Shown here: positions 22,301 through 35,105 of the stretch, one piece after another
Layout of the letters: each line of letters opens with the position of its first letter
How positions within the stretch are numbered: position 1 is the stretch's first letter
Source of the DNA: Stenocarpella maydis
Taxonomy: Eukaryota; Ascomycota; Sordariomycetes; Diaporthales; Diaporthaceae
Length of the DNA stretch: 64,000 nt
Direction of reading: 5' to 3'
Assembly (NCBI GenBank): GCA_002270565.1
Contig: NQMI01000027.1
Location: forward strand, 142,988-206,987
Notes under the pieces: model-generated
The model's input: the letters and a program-made list of their open reading frames with translations, nothing else
Databases searched by the model: none
Told to the model about the DNA's origin: nothing
Made by a program: the position numbers and the translations under genes

Positions 22301-25300
22301 CCCAAAAGAAAATGAAGGGAGGCGAAGGGCTCTATGATAACCGTTTTCCTTGACTGGCGGCAATGGCCGGCCGTTCGTCCAAAGTCCCTATAGCTCTCCG
22401 CAGCGAACCAGAGCGGGCACGTCACAGCCTCGAACGCTGTGCCTGTAAGCCGTCGTATCTGGTCATCTCAGGACATAACGGCTGCTGCTGCAACCGACTG
22501 GCCGAGCATGCAACCTGTCATGTCGGACGTATCTTGATCATCAGTGGGACAATGTAGGACCATTGTATGGGAAGGAGTTGGAGGGGTAAAGAAGATGCAG
22601 AGAGACCGTATCACGTTTCCTGCGTGCCTTTAACACACATTACGCCTGTCTGCCATCATCCCATCAATTTATTCGCGGTCTCGCCCACGTCGTGTGGCGG
22701 CCCCTCTGCCCCTGGTTACCCCAACATCGCACAGAGGCAGAGAAGGTTGAGCAAGGTTAACAATCTTCCTGGCGGGTGATGCCACAATGACAGGGGCACG
22801 ATCGGGGCCACCAATGGAGCCAGGAAGTGAGGGATGGACTGACTGACCGAAAGACAAGAGATGACATCCCCGTCGAGATCGGAGCGGAGGGTGGGATTGG
22901 GATCGCGCTGGGAGGTGCCCAAACAACCACCGCCACCCCAGATTTTTATCTCCTAGGCGGGCTAGGTGAGGCTCGGAGGGCCCTGTCCTGGGCCAGCCAC
23001 GAGGCGGGCAAAAGCTGGATTGGCCCGCGTGGAGAACGTTGGCTTTTGTTCTGTGCGTCACACACTCGCACATCCGCACACATAGACACACTACTCTTGC
23101 TGATGCTTGCAGTCGCTGCCGAGGCACTCTGGGTCCTCGACTGGAGACGGATATGGTTACGCACAGCCGATGGCAGGCCCGATCTGTTGTTGATCCATGA
23201 TCCCGACAGGCCGGCTCGCCGGGGATGAGGCTTGGGGCGAGACGCGCGCGAGGGAGCTACCTCTGTGGCCTCGCATGCGCGTCAGGTCACAGGTTTGGTT
23301 CTCAGTCTGACTCCGGTCCCCCATTTTTTTCTTCTGTTGTATTATTGTTCTTCTCTTTGGGCCTCCGTGGTGTTGCTGTCGACGTTGATGGCTGTCCGAT
23401 TTACCCCTCCTCACCCTTTGCGCTGTGCTGCCAAGGCCAGTCTGCCTATCTGCCTGCCTCGTCTGGCGGCGATTCTCGGGCGGACTGGCGGGCGGACGCG
23501 CGATAGGAAGAGGGAAGAGGATGTGGAACCGCGGCGGAGGCGGCAATGAGAGCAACGTGGGATTTGCTAGCGATGATATGCGTGCTCACTTGCCGGTCCA
23601 TTGGATGCTTCTCTCGTGCACATGACGAGCCTTCGACGTTGAAGCGCAGAAAAAGTTGGGGTTGGACAGACGCAATTTGCGAGGAGCCGGCCCCCTCGAC
23701 ACTAGCAGACCGCGTTATCTGAGTGGACTGAGGACGGGCTATGGGCCCAGGGTAGTCCTGTAAGAAGCCTCTCTCTCTGTCGGGAGTGGGAGTGGGCGAG
23801 ATTGTGTGTGTGTGAGCGATAGAGCGCGCGGGCCAATGTCGGGTTTCAGTGGCGGCAGAGGTGACAGCTACACCGTATCACGGGATTTCCCTGTCTGGTT
23901 ACGAGATGGACGGCCTGGTTCTGTCCATCTCGGCAGGTCGCCCGTTGCCCGAGAGCAAGCGCAATGGTTAGGGATCGTTTTATGAGACGCCACCATGCGT
24001 GGCTTATTGTCTCAGCAGGACGGCCATGCAGTAGCAGGAGTGTATGGCATGCTGGCCGTTGAGATCGAAGAAAATAGTGAGACAAGAGAAAAAGAATCGA
24101 TGGCCGGTGCTGGTGCTGGTCTTAATATCCGCGGGCCCGTCCTCCTGCGGCGCGCATACATGATTTGATGAGCATCGTGGGATCCTCTCAGACCTGCAGG
24201 TGCAGATGGCTTGCCGGGCCAGAGGGACTAGGTCTGAAGAGGCTGGTGGGCGTGCACGCACTATATCACACAGTTCAGGTAGTAATGTACGGAGCACCGA
24301 GTACACCATGTGGCTGCAGTGATTAGGGAGCCTGGGCCGGAGTGGGTCCTGCCGATCCTCAAGAGGTTCGGGGGAGGCACATTGATCGATTGCATGTGGG
24401 CACGCTTTTGGTGATCCGGAATACTGGCTCAGGTGCTGCGCGATGAGCTCGGGAGGCGTGGGAGGCGTGGGAGAAGCAGGCAGCCTCAGAAGAATAGAGT
24501 TTGCTGCGCACTCGTTGCTGTTGTAATGCGACAATAAGGGACTGGTGAGGTCGTAGCATCACACACTAAACTATCACACTTGGTGGGTGGAGATGCAAGG
24601 TAGTACCTAGGTAGGTATGTGACGATGTCGCGGGCATGGAATGTTGGAGTATCTGCAGGTACTGGATCGTGCCCAAGACTTGGACGAGCCTGGTCAGGCC
24701 AGGGGCGAAGAAGGCCTGGGCCAGAGCCAGGGCAGGACAGATGAGGTGGGAGTCAGCTCAGGCAAAGCCGCCCAAACGAGGAACGAGAGGGAAGAGCGTG
24801 ACCCGGGAATGGGGAAAGGGCGGTAGGTGCAGGTCGTGCAGGTACTAAATACTCTGCCTAGGTAGGCAGGTACTGTATGACGGATGGATGTATCAGGCTT
24901 GTATTCTTGTGGGAGCGAGGGATTATGACACCTGTGGCCTTGGGTCGCCCTGGGTTAGGCTACAAGTAGGCGACGACGCGTAGTGGCGCCATCTGTGTCG
25001 CTACTGTACACACCTATGTATTGAAATTAGACTACCTGGGTACCTATTACAGTGGACTGCATGGTACACTTTCAGGGTATGCAGTTGGATCCCGCAGTTA
25101 GACCTCTCCCTGTCTACGGCTGCCGATATCGTTGGAATAGCAGCACTCATGATGTACGTACCTACCTAGGTATTATGTAAGTGCTCTGTATGGACTTGGG
25201 GAAGGGGAGAAAAACCGTTGGCATGACGAGGCAGCCAGGGCAGTACATAGAGAAAAAGCAAAGACCGGGGGTGAGACCCTGGGGTTTTGAGCCACAGGCC

Positions 25301-25683
25301 ACAGGCAGAAAATGACTAAAAGGCACCCCACGTCGATTGACATTTCTGGGCCAATGGGGTGGCTGCCCTCTGGCCATTTCCCAATTCAAACACAATTCGA
25401 CACGTTTTGGGGCCCAACCCGGACCACTGCCTGCATACGCTACCCGGACTACATGGCACAGAGCGCAGTGCTCCTAGCGCCAACAGGCATTATTACTCGC
25501 TGGAAATGACGGGGCCTCGACACAAATTCTTGCCTTTTCCAGAGCGCAAATGCTGGGGCTGCTGCCCCAAAGCATAAAGCGTGAAGTGTAAAGTGTTGAC
25601 AGCAACCAATGGTAGTTAATCGGGAAATGCCAGAGATGAGGTGGTCGTTCGCGTCGCTTGTTGTGGGATACTGTAACTATATA

Positions 25684-25775
25684 ACTACGTACCTTCGTAA
25701 TTACTTGGCTACGTACCTACGTGGCTACGTACCTACGTGACTACGCATACATACATACATGACTACGTACCTAGC
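25684..25775. repeat. tandem TACGTACC array
   Basis: CTACGTACCTACGTGG-type units repeat about five times, then run into CATA repeats and another TACCTAG motif. The units are self-complementary (TACGTA), so the array can form hairpins. Confidence 0.75.
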
Positions 25776-26960
25776 AGGTAGGCAGGCACCGTGACAACAC
25801 ACACGCCCACACACACGCGCCTTCCTCTCAGCATTTTTTTTATAAAAAAAATCGACCCAATGGCCCAAAAGAAGACCAAAGCATCATCGCTCACTCGCCC
25901 ACGCAAGCAGGCACACACACGCCCACACACACCACACCTGGCGCATTATGCACTTCTGCCTGACCTGGCGTCGCTGACCGCTCTCCCGTTCGTCATAGCC
26001 ATTGTCAATGTCATGTCAGGTCAGTCAATGTCAATGCCACTGCTACTCTGCCACTAGCAATTGCCAATTACCAATTGACCGGCTCGTTTCCTCTTGGCCA
26101 CCTAGGTACGTCCTGTACCAGTGACCTGGACGGTTCAACGGCTGCATGCACAGTGTCAAGAACCCCGGTTGTGGTCCGCGACATTAATGTCTAGCTCATC
26201 GTCATTCTTTTCTTCTTTCTTTCTTTCTTTCCTTTTTCATAAAAAAAAAGACTTTATCTCGCCTTGACGTGCCTGGCTACTTTACTGTACATTGCATCCA
26301 TCCCGTTCCATCTACCCGCCCATCCGCACAGGACCCAAACCAGAGAAATCCACCCGTGCAACTCCATGCAGTTCTGCATGTCATGGAAGAAGATACCCCT
26401 GACCATTTACGAGATATTCTGAGAACCGCAAGCCAAGAAACACCCAGAATACTCACATGTCAGCCGCCAGAAACCACAGAGCCGGGGGCGCTGCCACTTT
26501 ATTACTCACGAGTGCGCATCGCATTGCAACTGCACTCCGCCTCGGGGTTATTGGGCAGCCCCTCGTCCCCTCCTTCCCCTTCCGTTCCGGTCAACCAAGC
26601 CCACCCCCCCCCCCCACACCCACCTATAGGCGGCTGTGCTCTGAGTACCGGTACTTCGGCTCAGTGCTGCTTGCTCTGGCTAAGTAAGCTAAAGCAGCAA
26701 CAACAGCGACAAGGCTCCACGGCTGGCCCATGAAAAGGCGGCGGATGCAACTCTGCGCTTCATTCAGATCGGACTCCTCTGCACTAACGTCTGGTCTGGC
26801 CAAACCCAACCCAGCCCAGCCGATTCGGTTCGGATCCTTGTGGACTGCACGGCGCTGCACTGGGCGTGGCTGGGTTGTCCATGATCGTCTAAATACTGCT
26901 GCTGCTGCCATTGTCATTTAACACCCCTGTCTTCTTATGTATGCCCACTATGCATACAGT

Positions 26961-26984
26961 ACACATACACACACACACACACAA
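26961..26984. repeat. CA microsatellite
   Basis: Nearly perfect CA dinucleotide run of about 12 units. Confidence 0.85.
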
Positions 26985-28774
26985 CACGTGCACACACACA
27001 TACTATCAGACGATTCAAGCGGCAAGGCTTTGTCCGTCCTGGGTCGTCGTCGTCTGGCTGTCCGTCCCTGTACTTTCCTTGTTTCCTCGTTTTCCCTTGC
27101 CTCCTTCCTTGTCAATGGAACCACGGCGCTACTACCGTTTACACCCGCTACCTTGCCCACCTTGCCCGCCTTGCCCGCCGACCTTGACCTACCTCCTCCT
27201 GCTTTGTCCATGTTTTCCGAGCCAAGTCTACCGTGTATGTACTTACCTAGGGTACTACGGTACTACGGTACTACCTGACCCCGGTCTCTCCCCAAAGACT
27301 GCCCTCGCTAGTCGGCTCTCCATTAACCCAACCCTGGCACTTCCACGCATGCCATACCCGTACTGTACTCTTTTCTCTCTGCCTCCATGGCACCGTACCA
27401 ACGCCTTATTACTGTGCGATGCACATCAATCAATGTAATCCAAGCCGGCTCCAGCCAGCCAGGGCCTGCATGCCTGCCTGCCTGCCTGTCACACACTTCC
27501 AAATTACACACAACCACACGCACACTCTCACACTCTGACTACACCACTCGCACTCGCACCTTTTTCCTTCTCTCTGGTTCGTTTGCAACCCTGGTCCGCT
27601 CGGCCATACATGCCTTTTTTTTCCCTTTAAATTCTTATCCTCAAACTCCCGATCCTACCAGTCAAGCCCCCCCCCCGGTCCGACCCAATTTGTATATCGC
27701 ACTGCGCGCTGCCCCTCCGATATGCTCACACCCTCCCTCCCCACGGCGCACCTCATGTCTCCTTCAAACGCTGCACCAGTCTCTTCCGCCCCCGAGAGCT
27801 CCAGCTCCGGGCCTGGCTCCGTATTTTGCCATTTTGCCCCCATGTTACTCCATCACCTTACGTCCTGCTCACCTCACTCGTGGGCCATGGTACGTCGTGC
27901 TAGGGCCAGGTCGATCCTTTCTCCCGTGCGGCCATGCCCTGCCCTGCCCTGTCCCCTCCACCACCGAGGCCCGGCCACATCCCACATCCAACCAATACAA
28001 GGCCCGTGATATTTGCCTCTCGCTCGGCACATGCACGCGGTGCTCCCATATCTCCCCATCCTCGGAGCTATTCCCAACGGCCACCGCCCTGCGGGCCAAT
28101 CCGAGGCCTTGTCCTGTCGTCGGCCTGCTCCAGGGATCACCCCCAACCGCCCTCGGTCCCCTCGTTCCCGTTGGCTCCCAGCCTACGCGTGCGGGCGTGC
28201 GGGTAGGAGGTCATCAAACACCGAGGCAGGGATACCGGCCGTCGTCCGTCTCCATCGTCATGCTCTCCCGTCTGCCCTCGAGCGGGGTGTCCCGTTCATG
28301 TTCGACGAATAGAGTTAACATGTCTTATCCCTCGAGATCACGGGACTCTGGGTCCTCCTGGCTGACAGGGGGATGCCGTCGAAAAGGTATAAAAAGGCCC
28401 TTCTTGTTCGACCAAGAGCTGCTTCATTCCTCTTCTGCTTTCTTCTTCCTTCAGTCTTCTCAAACACCATCGTCAAAGGTCCCAGCGGAGAAATTCTTGC
28501 CCTCCAGCAAAGCCCAAGCACCTCCTCAACCTTCAACGACATCTTATACCAACGCCAACTCCCTTCACCACCAGAAAGACACCTCCCACAGAGGCACACC
28601 TCCCACACAAGCACAACCATCCTCTGCTCTTGGGAGAAAATTTCCCCTGCCATACATCTTACTTCTTTGTCCCCTACCACACCCGGCCGGCCACCTCGCC
28701 TCTCAGCCTGACCACCTGCCCACCCACACCACCACTATCCCACCCAGCACAGACAAGCCACCCGCCCAGCCACC

Positions 28775-29824
28775 ATGTCTTCCTACTCGCCAACACAGTA
28801 CTACTCGGGCACCATGCCCATGCCCGTGCCCTCGAAGGGCGAGTACCAGGGCTACTATCACCACCCAGACAGCACCTACTCGGTCTCACCCCCGGAGGCC
28901 GATCCCTCGGTGAGCTCCGGGTCCGGCGTGCCCTCATACAGCACCCCGGGCTATTCTGCCACCACCAGCTACGCTGGTAGCACACACGGCGAGTACGAAT
29001 CGGAGCGCTCCGCTAGCGGTGTCGACTTCAATGAGTACATGCACGAGCATCTCGCCCAGTCTTTTGATCCGCTCGGCTTGGACAAGGCTATGGCTACTCA
29101 AGCGCAGACGTGGGTTTTCCCCTATTCCTACCGTATTTTCTCCTGTGGCCCTTTGGGTTGCTATCATCTGCGACCAGTCTCGCGAATCCTCGCGGTGGAG
29201 CGGGGAGACGAGAACACGCAAATTCAAGGAGCGAGCTGGGCACGATTTGCCTGGGGAACAGATTGACTCAGCTCTTGGCGAGCAACCCCGGAAAACCCCA
29301 CCTGCTCAGGCTCAGTAGCCCCGGGCGGGATATCTGGATAATTGGGAGAAACCGAGAAAGTAGACGCTAACTTTCCCGCAGTTCCGGTCGCCTCAATGAC
29401 AAGCACCGCCAGCTGCTTGACTTGCAGAAGCAGGCCCAGGCGCGTCTCGCGAGGTCGCGTGCGCGATTCGCTGAGGGCATGGACGACGCGCGTGAAGTCC
29501 GTCAGAACCTGGAGTGGACCCAGAAGAAAGTCTCGTAAGTTCCAGCCTCTCCCGGCGAAGGCATGGTGTGCTGGAAGGAGCATGAGGCAGCTCGCCCCGA
29601 CGCCCGTCCAGCGGGAGTTGGGGACGAGCAGCCGGCTGGGGCGAGCGGCAGACGGCCAGAATTATTTTGGACTACAGTGACCGACTCCATGTGCATCTTC
29701 TACGGGTTTGAGCAGCATATGCTGATTTTGTGTGTTTTCCAGGTCACTCAAGACGAAGGCGTCAAAGAAACACTCCAAGGAGTACAGCAAGGCGCGCGTA
29801 AGGCACCCTTCCCCCGAGTACTAG
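28775..29824 (+). CDS. KxDL-domain protein (KXD1/BLOC-1-related)
   Basis: Exons 28775-29109, 29382-29534 and 29743-29824 join to 189 residues. Residues 1-80 are Tyr/Ser/Pro/Gly-rich and probably disordered (starts MSSYSPTQYYSGTMPMPVPS). Then comes DFNEYMHEHLAQSFDPLGLDKAM and a helical coiled-coil segment over exons 2-3: SGRLNDKHRQLLDLQKQAQA, RLARSRARFAEGMDDAREVR and LEWTQKKVSSLKTKASKKHS. This fits the KxDL family pattern (ARL..R...T..L.EMK.DLD.I..RI..LK..L...HP). Known role of KXD1: subunit of BLOC-1/BORC-type complexes at endosomes and lysosome-related organelles. The introns are unusually long (272 and 208 bp) for this genome. It is the only gene supported between 19.3 and 35.1 kb. Confidence 0.72.
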
Positions 29825-31277
29825 ATCCGCCCGGTCACCACGCTCAATTTCTCGCCTCGGCCTTCAGATCGCATTTCATGCAATCGCAGGCACGGGGCGG
29901 GGCATTCGGGCGAGGGAGCGAAGGGGAGATCGTGCTTCGGTCAAGGGGGGCTAGGTTCATTTCATCTCATTTTCTTTGTGACTGAGCCCCCTAGTGAGGC
30001 TCAAAAAAGGAAAACAAAAAGAAAAACACAAAAGTGGGAAAAAAGAAGAAAACCCACGCTCTATGACGATTGGAGCGATCATCCGTCTTGTTCGTTCACC
30101 CCCCTGCTTGGCAGGGGACCAGGTGGGAAAAGCAAAAAAGGACGTTACCAGGGTGGGTGCGTGGTGTGGAAGGGGCGAGAACGAAAACTCCCCTTACCCA
30201 TGAAGTTTAACACCAAAAGCCACACCGAAACAAGAGCACCCCTGTCGCATCCAGTTTCGCACGTGGGTTTGCAAAACACGACCGAAAGGGTGGTTGATGG
30301 GCAATCTTCCAGCGCACGCACCCAAAAAACACACCCACACACACGACTATCTACACACCCGCAGGAAGGAGAGCGTCATCAGCATCGGCAGCAACAACAA
30401 ATCCCCCACAATTCTAAAAATGCAGGAACGGACGAGATCTAGGTTTTGACCTGCATCACACAGCAGGCGACAGCAACAGCGCAGTGCTGATGGTGGTGGT
30501 GGTGAGCAAGCCCCGTAGGGCTGCATATCACACGCACGCAGCCCAGTCCCCACGCACATCTCTGGGCCCCTACCCGCACGCCCCAGGCTCTCTGCTTGCA
30601 GAAGGATGGCCAGGGGTCTTGTGACTCGGTTGGGAGGGTGTGGAGATGCAGAGCGAAGCAAGCGAGGTGACGTTGGGCGGCAAGGCGCACGTGGGCCCGG
30701 GTTGCGTCTGCGCGACGCGGCATCAGCCCGGCTGTCTGGATCGGGGAATTTCCGCCCGTTGCGTTTTATCGGGTGTGCCACCGTTTTCTATGTACGATGT
30801 TCATGACTTACATTGGGCGGCGTTCGACGGAGTTGGGGACGAGTGGAGTGTTTCTGGTGGTTTCCCTGTCTCATTTTCGCCTGACGTTGCTGTCAAGACA
30901 CGACGGGACGACGTGACGTGGGAAGCGGGAGTGCCCGCCCCGCCCGAACCGGCGCCCTGTTCACCAGGGCCATGGTTGGACGGAAGCGCTGCGGCCAACT
31001 GCCCCATGGGGTATGGGGACGGGGAAAGGGGGCCACAGGTACAGGTACACTGTAGCGGGACAGGGCGGGCCTTAGAATTCATGTCGTGCGCCCATTCTGC
31101 AGGAACGAGAAAAGAAACAGAGCGTGCAGGGGGGGAGGGGTTGGTGGAGGCTGCACGAATCTCCTCGTCGGTCTCTGTCTGGGGGACCCGGCAGCAAATC
31201 AGGCGCAGTGGTTCGCAAGGGAACGAGGGAAAAAGAAGGCACCATCCGTCCCACCACTACGACACCCTCCTCCCTTG

Positions 31278-31320
31278 CACACACACCCACACACCCACAC
31301 ACCCACACACCCACACGCAC
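31278..31320. repeat. ACACACCC tandem repeat
   Basis: Five imperfect 8-bp units of CACACACC/CCACACAC on the plus strand. Confidence 0.8.
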
Positions 31321-34114
31321 ATCCTGGCTCCAAGGCCCGAGCCGAGACAAGGTGGTAGGGTGGCAGGGAGCCGGGGAGCGAGGTGGATTGGGGGAGGGGT
31401 GCGAGTATTTGACGGACAGGGACGGGGCATGACAGGGATTCGCACGCCGAGGTGGGAGGGATGGATCGGATTGTCTTGTAGTAGCCCTTTTGATTCCTGC
31501 GGTCACCTTTTATCACGAGCACACTTGTCTCCTTCGGGGTTGTGGGGATACTGCTACTTTGGGAGAGGGGGAAGAGAGGGGGTTACCAGGTAGCCACTGA
31601 CATCGCCCCTCCCTCCTCTGGCACGGCTGAGGGTTGGCAGGTCACTGTACTCACTGCGGCCCTCGAATGTAACTGGGAACGTAGTGGAGCAGTCAGGGGA
31701 GACGGCAGATTTGGTGGAAACCCCCCTGCCCGTGGAAGACAAGAAGGGGGGGAGGGGAGGAAGTCAAGGGGCATTTGGCTCTTCTAATTGGGTCCAGTAA
31801 TGGTTGTTTTCAAAAAAGACGGCGCTTTGGGCTGGTGGTGGGCTCTTCATTGTTACCGATAGTTCCTTTAGTTACGATCATAGGCAGAAGAACACCCGAA
31901 TAGGAACGATATGACTGTTGCCAGGGAGGGATCAAGAGGGAAGGAAGAGGGGAGCGGGAGATCTTAACAACATCCCCCACCCCCTCCCTCCCTTCACACA
32001 CACTCTTCTCCCTCCCTCACGTTCCCTTCTTGACCGTGAGAGCCCGGCCGCGATGGTGAACCCCGTTGCCTGCAATCCTCCCCGTCCCTCCCTTGGTGTG
32101 CCGGGTGAGCCGCCTCCCCACACACTCTTTCTCTCCCCAGGCCGTGCCCGTTTCCCAAGTGCGGCAGCTGATGTAGCCTCTTTTTTAAAGGCACCGCACA
32201 GTGCCTCAGGCAAAGGGGGTGGTGGCCATCGTGTGAGGCGTCGGTTGAGGTGGGCACACACTGTGTTGTGCTGGGCCATGTGGACTGTTCATCATGCGAT
32301 GATTGGGGGGGGGGGGAGGGGGCGGTCAGAGCCCAGATAAAGTGGAGTGGAGTGTATGGGTCCTTGCTTGAGCCGAGGGCAGCAAACGTCGAAGGATGGT
32401 TGCAGCGGGCCACCAGCGGGGAGCGGTTTGGCAATGCAATTGAGTTAGCAACTCGTGGGTATCTCTCGAAAGACAACGACAGCGGCGGCGACGCCAACAA
32501 CAATTGAGCGAGGACGGCAACAAATCAGCAACAAATAAGAATGCCTGAAAAGTGACCTGTAGAAAAGAAAGAGAAATAAAAAGCCCAAAGTATGCTTGCA
32601 ATCCCAATGGCTGGCTATCGAGTGTTCGTCAGGACCAGTCTAAGTGGATTTCCCGGGTCGGGGGTTGGCCAGGTGATGTCTTGGTGGAGCTTGGGCCAGC
32701 TGGCCCAGCAAGGAACCGGGACTGAGGAGGAGCCCTGGACTTAGCGACCCAGACGAAGACTCAGCGGAGGACCCCTGCCCTTGCCCTGGAGCTGTAGCTG
32801 GGATTCTGGAGATGAGTACGGAGACGTGTAAGCCCTGGATTCCTTCTGGATTATTATTATTATCCTCATGGTGGACCTCTGGGCAACACGAAGAAATGGT
32901 CACTCATAAAGAGAGCAGGATAGAAAAGAAGGTTGGGGGGGGGGTTAAAGTAACAAGCGGGGAGCAACAAGCAGAGAAAAGACGGTCAGACAGACAGAAA
33001 AGCGGCATGTGCAGGCTTTAATACTTGTTGACAGCATCGACGATCACCCAGGAGAGATGCAACCGCTTAACTGACAGCTGCATTCCAGCAAACAAGCGCA
33101 GCAGGTCGTGTGACGGACCGCCTTCTTCCTCTCTGACTCCCGAGTATCGTATGCTCTAGCCGACTAGTCTATGTATGCCATGCCATACTCGGAGGGCCCG
33201 GCAACCGGTTCCCCTTGGCACATTTCTGGCCATTGATGACCGCTCATTAATTAGATGTCAACCTTTAACCCACCTACCCGGACTTGCCTAGACGCCGGGC
33301 AGACAATATGTCGCTAGACAGGGCGGCTGGCAGAGACTGTGTTTGGGAGTAAAACCATGTTCTATTGTGAGTTGCTAGGCCAGGCGGTTCTGGCGGTCTG
33401 GATAGGCGACACGCAGACCAATCAGCACGAGACCAGTACCGCGGAAACGATGGGATGGGCAGGATCTACAGATTCAAACTGTAATGTCAGATCTCAGAAT
33501 GCCATGTCCCACAAATAGAACGAACCAAACCGTATGCACAGAACAGCACGGATAAACATTGTTTTTGTATTGGTAAATCCCATTGTCTCAGGGGGGGTGG
33601 ACTCGAGCAGGCCTCATTGTTTGATATGCGGACCCGATGTTGCCCTGGTTCTGGCCGTAGCCTCGGAGATATTCCATGCATGGATTAGAAAAAGAAGGGA
33701 CTAAATAAGAGGGAAAAGCAGGGGGAGGGCTGGTTGGACTGGGAGAAATCTAACTCGCCCAGGTACGGAGTAGTGATAGTCTATTCAGGTGCGGCAGCAG
33801 GAAACACCAACTTCAACAAGCCAAAATAAAGCGCACAAAGCCAATTGAAGCCTGCCTGTTCAGGACTGGCCTGGTCAAGCTTGGCCTCGCTCCTCTCCGT
33901 TACCGTACTATGTAGGGACGAAGTGACATCACGGGCTATAATACAGCCCCTCTATTTACCTGCCCGAGGTTCCAGCCAGGACTGCCCACAGCAGCGCACG
34001 GCAGCCGGCCAGCCAGGCATTTAATTCTGGCAGGGGATCCCTCTCTTGTCGCACCATTGACGTGTTGCCGCGGAGACGCCTGCTGCCGTGCCTATGTGTG
34101 TGTATATCACCATG

Positions 34115-34165
34115 AGCCGTACCCTACAGCCGTACCCTACAGCCGTACCCTACAGCCGTACCGTA
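34115..34165. repeat. 13-bp tandem repeat AGCCGTACCCTAC
   Basis: Three full copies and a partial fourth of the unit AGCCGTACCCTAC. It resembles no telomere repeat of fungi (TTAGGG). Confidence 0.8.
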
Positions 34166-35105
34166 TGCAGGGAGCATGCACTCGGGGCACTTGTACACCT
34201 CCCAAGGTTACACTTCCTTAGTCAAGCAGTCTGGTTAGTATGTTTCGTACCTGCACCCGCTACCAGCTGCATCTCCCAAGCTTCTGGGGTTGATCTGTGA
34301 CGGCGACCCACTGAGGCTGAAGTTCCAATCCTCCACCCCGGACTGATGGCAAAAGACAAGGGTTGTTTACTGTGTCTCTCAATCTGAATCTTGCCGTGAG
34401 TCGTACAACACGCACCCACCACCAACCACGCCCAAACCCAAACCCATACCCACAAACCATAACCCACAACCCACTCACTCGCTTGCTCGCCCTGCCACAA
34501 CACCCCTCCTCCCCTCCTCTCTGGCAATACACTAGTAGGATCAATTGATATGCCTATCATCTCCATCTGCCACCCTCGTCCTTGATCCAACCGCACCACC
34601 CGCCGTCTGCAATACAAGCGAGCATCGCACAGGCGCAGGGTCGGCCATAGCTCCCCCCCCCCCAAACAATCCGCCTCATCCACACAAGCGCAAACACCAT
34701 CACCGCCCACACCGCAACATGCCGGCCATTGCTGTATCTCTGTTATCCTGCTAAGCCGCCTGCAGCCCACTATCCTATCCAATAGTCTATTTGCCAACAC
34801 GCATTTGGCCTTTGCTCTTCGGGCCCTACACTCGCTTGACAACACATTACACAGTAGCCTACCTACTAGGTACATCAGCGTGCCAACGCAACCATCTTTG
34901 CGCTGCCGACGTGTATTGCATGCACACTCACCACCCAGCACCACCACCACTGCCACCACCACCACCACGACAACCACCACCCAGACCCGGACCCAGATAC
35001 CCAGAACACGCGACCTTGGACCGCCTCCGATCCGCTATCTAAGATGCTGCTGAGTCGGTCGACTGTCTGCCATTAAACAACTCGCACCATTCTCCCACCG
35101 CCGAA

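Larger units (their letters stand above)
19312..28774. other. 9.4-kb gene-free GC-rich region with microsatellites and TACCTAGGTA motifs
   Basis: No frame here carries a recognisable domain or plausible exon-intron structure. Contents seen: purine/pyrimidine-asymmetric stretches, G11 at about 22274-22284, TACCTAGGTA-type palindromes (about 20049, 24606, 25164), a tandem TACGTACC array (25684-25775), a CA repeat (26961-26984), TTTC repeats (26212-26232) and GCCT repeats (27472-27488). A long plus-strand frame (27387-28913) overlaps the KxDL gene start and is low-complexity Pro/Ser/Thr/His text produced by C-rich DNA. The 3' kilobase is probably a long leader or promoter for the downstream gene. 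Confidence 0.5.
29825..35105. other. 5.3-kb gene-free region with microsatellites
   Basis: No supported gene. Contents include an ACACACCC-type repeat (31278-31320), G-rich runs (about 32306-32315), TTA repeats (about 32849-32860), a 13-bp tandem repeat (34115-34165) and C-rich runs near 34655. A GTG-started plus-strand frame at 30640-31593 is compositionally biased and has no domain. The last 1 kb is C/A-rich with CCACCA repeats (34941-34985), a probable CYK3-like promoter or leader. Confidence 0.5.

Noticed and set aside
27387..28913. 508-codon plus-strand frame
   Set aside because: Overlaps the KxDL gene start in another frame and is Pro/Ser/Thr/His-rich because the DNA is C-rich. No domain and no conserved text.
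30640..31593. 317-codon plus-strand frame
   Set aside because: Starts at GTG, consists largely of translated microsatellite (HTHTPTHPHTHT) and has no recognisable motif.
34115..34165. Telomere-like repeat
   Set aside because: The 13-bp unit AGCCGTACCCTAC is not the fungal TTAGGG repeat and occurs at a single internal site.
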